Source: Bradyrhizobium sp. ORS 285 (GTDB lineage: Bacteria; Pseudomonadota; Alphaproteobacteria; Rhizobiales; Xanthobacteraceae). Taken from it: 64,000 nucleotides of DNA. The notes beneath the pieces were generated by a model that had not been told where the DNA came from, did no database searches, and was given only the letters and a program-made list of their open reading frames with translations. The stretch lies in NCBI RefSeq assembly GCF_900176205.1, contig NZ_LT859959.1, positions 1,178,001 to 1,242,000 of the forward strand. The letters run 5' to 3'. Made by a program: the position numbers and the translations under genes. Shown one piece after another: positions 61,463 through 64,000 of this stretch. Numbering within the stretch: the first letter of the stretch is position 1; every line of letters starts with the position of its first letter.

Positions 61463-64000
61463 ATGGAACCCAGCTATAACGACCCTAAAGGTTGGATGCA
61501 CGGGCGCGCAGAGCAGCAGGATCTCCAGCGTGCGCGGCAGGAGGCCGATCACGAGCCAATTGATCTGGCTGGCTTTGAGCAGAAGCTGGGCGAACTTCAG
61601 ACTCGATCTTCTAAGGAAAGCTTGCCGGAGGGCAGCTTGCCTGACACTCCAGTTGAGCGGTCGGACGACAATATGCAGCGCACGAACGTTGGGGGGGCGA
61701 TGCGAATGCCGCAATTTGATAATTTGCGGGACAGTTCGTTCAGCAGTGCGCGCCAGAGCGTCGACATTCCGCACGCTCATCTTGGATCGGGCGCAGACGG
61801 CTTGGGTGAGGTGTCGTCCAGCAGCATGCGCTACGCAGCGCCTCTGGAGGCGCAATCTTCAGTTCGGACGAAAGAATACAGCAAGCCATGCGGATTTCTG
61901 TCCCGGGTCAAATCAGGACTAGGTAAAGTGCTTGGAGGAAGTCGCCATGAGAAGTCGTCTGGCGACCCGGAATATGTTGTGCTCCACTCCGAGCTTCGTG
62001 TCGGCCGTGCAAAGCGCAGTCGCCCGTGCGAGGCAGACCAGGAACTGATCGAAGGATTAAAGATAGCCTTGAGGGCCGCAAACTTTACGTCCACGACTGT
62101 TAATGACTACGTGTCGGCGCTTCGGCAGTTTAGTGAATTCCTTCAATCCAAAGGCCTCATTCTGACGGACGTGCCTGGCGAGTCTGATCTGCTGGCAGAT
62201 TGTCGTGATGAATTCATCAGGGGAACGAGTTCTTTTAGCACAGGCAGGAGGTCTTTGAGTGGGGCCCTCTATACGCTTCAGGAATTTCGGGCTGGAAAGT
62301 CTATTCAAGCTCCTAATCGGGGTGTGCGTGGTCAACCCATGCGTCCTTCCGACGAGCAGATGATAAACCAGTTTGAGAAGGAGGTCAGAGAGTACAAAAT
62401 TGAGCCTGATGGTACCAGGGGCCGCGGGACCGGAATGGTGCCCTCAGGAACCATTCGCATGCATGTGGGGGTTCTCAAAAAGTTTGCGCGTTGGCTCCTA
62501 GCGCACGACAAGGGGGCATTAGCTCGGGCGTTCACTGAGCCAACGTCGTTGGCTGATGACGTAAGCGAGTACCTCGAAGCTGGTGGCGACGATAGGGGCC
62601 GCCTCAGCGTAGCGCTGTCTCACCTGCGTAGGCTCGGGACTGATGGGCAGCTCATAGCTGTCGGCGCCGGCCCTCGCCTGATGGGGCAGCAAATATTGGC
62701 TCCTCATCCGGAGGACGCCGTCGCTATCGACCGTGGCATGACCAGTGCGCTGTCAATGGGCAAAGAAAAAACCGCCGTTGCGATGCTAGCCTGGCGACTA
62801 CGCAGTTTCAGTGATTGGCTTCAGAGAGAGGACAAGCTTAGCATTCTGGACCGGATTGATGGGAGTTTTGAGCAGCAAGCCTCGTTGAGGGCTGATATCG
62901 CGGAGTTCCGGAAAGCTGGAAGGCAGGTGCCCGGGTTTGATCAAATTCGTGCATACCTGGGTGTCGAAGGAATTCGCCCTTACGACGAGGATGCCTACCT
63001 TGTAGAGGGCCTCGCCAGGGAGGAGTTGAACAAGACCAATTCTCCTTCCCAACAGAAGAGATCAGCAGTTCGAATAACTGCTTCATCGCAGCGCGAGTTC
63101 AGCGATTGGCTACGAACAACCGGTAGATTGAGCATCGCTAGCCGTATCAATAGCGATAGAGAGCAGCGACGCTCGCTGGATCGAGACTGCAAGGCTTTCA
63201 AGGAAGTTAGGGGGGACGTTCCAGTGTCTCTGAGGAAGCTGAGGCAGTACGCACAGGTCGTCGATGCAAATAGGGCGCTCGGCCTGGACCTCCCGCAACA
63301 GAGAGGCGAGCCGGACGCAAGCTCGGCCTGGAGACGAACTTTGCCGCAGCCGCCGTCCGAAGCTGAGTGGACCCGGTCGCAGCCCGACCGGTTTGGGCAG
63401 GCGGGGTTGCAGACTTCGGCCGACTCAAGCTCGACCTCAACCTGGCTTCAAGACTTGCAATTGCCGGCCTTCTTCGACTTTCCCACGCCGGAGGGCGCGC
63501 CCGCTCACTCATCAGAGATTTACCAAGGTCTTTCTTCGTTCGCGGACCTGCCGTCTACACCGCAGGCCGTGCGTGACGACGCCCAGTCGGCCTACTTCAA
63601 TGTCTTTCCGGAAGACGCGCCAGTCCCATCCTCAGAGATTTACCAAGGCCTTTCTTCGTTCGCGGACCTGCCGTCTACACCGCAGGCCTTGCGTGACGAC
63701 GCCCGGTCGTCCTACTTCAATGCCTTGCCGGAGGGCGCGCCCGTCCGCTCCTCAGAGATTTACCAAGGTCTTTCTTCGTTCACGGATCTGCCGTCTACAC
63801 CGCAGGACATGCGTGATGACGCCCAGTCAAGGCCGGCGCTCAGCCCAGCCGGCGCTCCGCCGTTCTTCATCGGCATCTCAGGCGTTCTGCAGGAGCTCGA
63901 AGACATCGGACATCTCGTCGGTGAGGATTGGCGGCATGGCTCACAACCGGTGCCGGATTATCTGATCGATGTGCTGGACAACAAAATGCTGTTGCCGAGT
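61463..64000 (+). CDS. nopD: NopD/XopD-type effector, 3' end outside the window
   Basis: The frame from ATG 61463 (after GGGAGGGG) is open to the window edge, 846 codons. N-terminus MEPSYNDPKGWMHGRAEQQD is more diverged than in the other paralogues. The helical modules (DQELIEGLKIALRAANFTST and following), LGLDL and the 40-residue repeats are present, but only three repeat units are seen, the missing one being the second of the four. The last residues reach the segment just before the protease domain (DVLDNKMLLPS), so the catalytic part cannot be checked here. From 63238 on it is nearly identical to the sister genes. Confidence 0.88.
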   Translation, partial: MEPSYNDPKGWMHGRAEQQDLQRARQEADHEPIDLAGFEQKLGELQTRSSKESLPEGSLPDTPVERSDDNMQRTNVGGAMRMPQFDNLRDSSFSSARQSVDIPHAHLGSGADGLGEVSSSSMRYAAPLEAQSSVRTKEYSKPCGFLSRVKSGLGKVLGGSRHEKSSGDPEYVVLHSELRVGRAKRSRPCEADQELIEGLKIALRAANFTSTTVNDYVSALRQFSEFLQSKGLILTDVPGESDLLADCRDEFIRGTSSFSTGRRSLSGALYTLQEFRAGKSIQAPNRGVRGQPMRPSDEQMINQFEKEVREYKIEPDGTRGRGTGMVPSGTIRMHVGVLKKFARWLLAHDKGALARAFTEPTSLADDVSEYLEAGGDDRGRLSVALSHLRRLGTDGQLIAVGAGPRLMGQQILAPHPEDAVAIDRGMTSALSMGKEKTAVAMLAWRLRSFSDWLQREDKLSILDRIDGSFEQQASLRADIAEFRKAGRQVPGFDQIRAYLGVEGIRPYDEDAYLVEGLAREELNKTNSPSQQKRSAVRITASSQREFSDWLRTTGRLSIASRINSDREQRRSLDRDCKAFKEVRGDVPVSLRKLRQYAQVVDANRALGLDLPQQRGEPDASSAWRRTLPQPPSEAEWTRSQPDRFGQAGLQTSADSSSTSTWLQDLQLPAFFDFPTPEGAPAHSSEIYQGLSSFADLPSTPQAVRDDAQSAYFNVFPEDAPVPSSEIYQGLSSFADLPSTPQALRDDARSSYFNALPEGAPVRSSEIYQGLSSFTDLPSTPQDMRDDAQSRPALSPAGAPPFFIGISGVLQELEDIGHLVGEDWRHGSQPVPDYLIDVLDNKMLLPS
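63509..63832 (+). repeat. Three 120-bp tandem repeats in the 61463 effector
   Basis: Units start at 63509, 63629 and 63749. The second unit combines the start of one sister unit (FADLP) with the end of another (SSYFNALPEGAPVR), as expected if a unit was lost by recombination between repeats. Confidence 0.9.

Overview
The window looks like part of a symbiosis island of a Bradyrhizobium-type root-nodule bacterium. The evidence is a NodD-type LysR regulator (35931-36848), a family of type III effectors with XopD/NopD-like C48 (SUMO-protease) domains preceded by tts-box-like TtsI sites, a sixth-type putative effector with long internal repeats, two methyl-accepting chemotaxis proteins, a DctB/DctD-like two-component pair, and a very high density of insertion sequences (IS3, IS21, IS66, IS256, IS630 and one unassigned family), many nested or broken.

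Layout. 1-2445: tail of an unknown gene, a chemoreceptor and a small unknown gene. 2682-6436: a stack of IS remnants (two IS3 types, an IS21 end, one DDE element). 6552-8682: a MarR-like regulator and a two-gene operon (unknown protein plus YbaK/EbsC editing-domain protein). 8716-9513: a decayed serine resolvase and the 3' end of an unrecognised gene cut by IS66. 9514-13397: intact IS66 and intact IS630. 13456-18284: a NopD-type effector gene on the minus strand, interrupted by an intact IS256 element with a 9-bp target duplication. 18585-29189: IS junkyard (IS3, IS256, IS630, IS66 interrupted by a complete IS21). 29329-36848: an island of single-copy functional genes: chemoreceptor, sensor kinase, sigma-54-type response regulator, NodD-like regulator. 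37119-38420: more IS fragments. 38553-40613: repeat-rich putative effector. 41853-45551, 57173-60595 and 61463 to the window end: three further NopD-type effectors on the plus strand. 45880-48694: decayed IS21 and an integrase relic next to a tRNA-like 3' end. 49660-50100: inverted, decayed copy of the 2230-2640 region. 50302-56887: IS66 and IS3 copies, the latter interrupted by a second identical IS21.

How the genes fit together. NodD responds to plant flavonoids and in rhizobia drives nod genes and ttsI; TtsI then binds tts boxes to switch on effector genes. Five tts-box-like sites are visible here, each upstream of an effector. The four NopD-type paralogues have diverged N-terminal halves but an almost identical 1.9-kb 3' segment (LxLxL motif, 40-residue repeats, protease domain, downstream hairpin and the start of a small ORF), which points to recent duplication or gene conversion. 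The IS traffic has broken one paralogue, trimmed the upstream region of another, and placed two identical 2,684-bp IS21 copies in direct orientation around the nodD/two-component/effector block. All functional calls are from reading the sequence; no database search was run.
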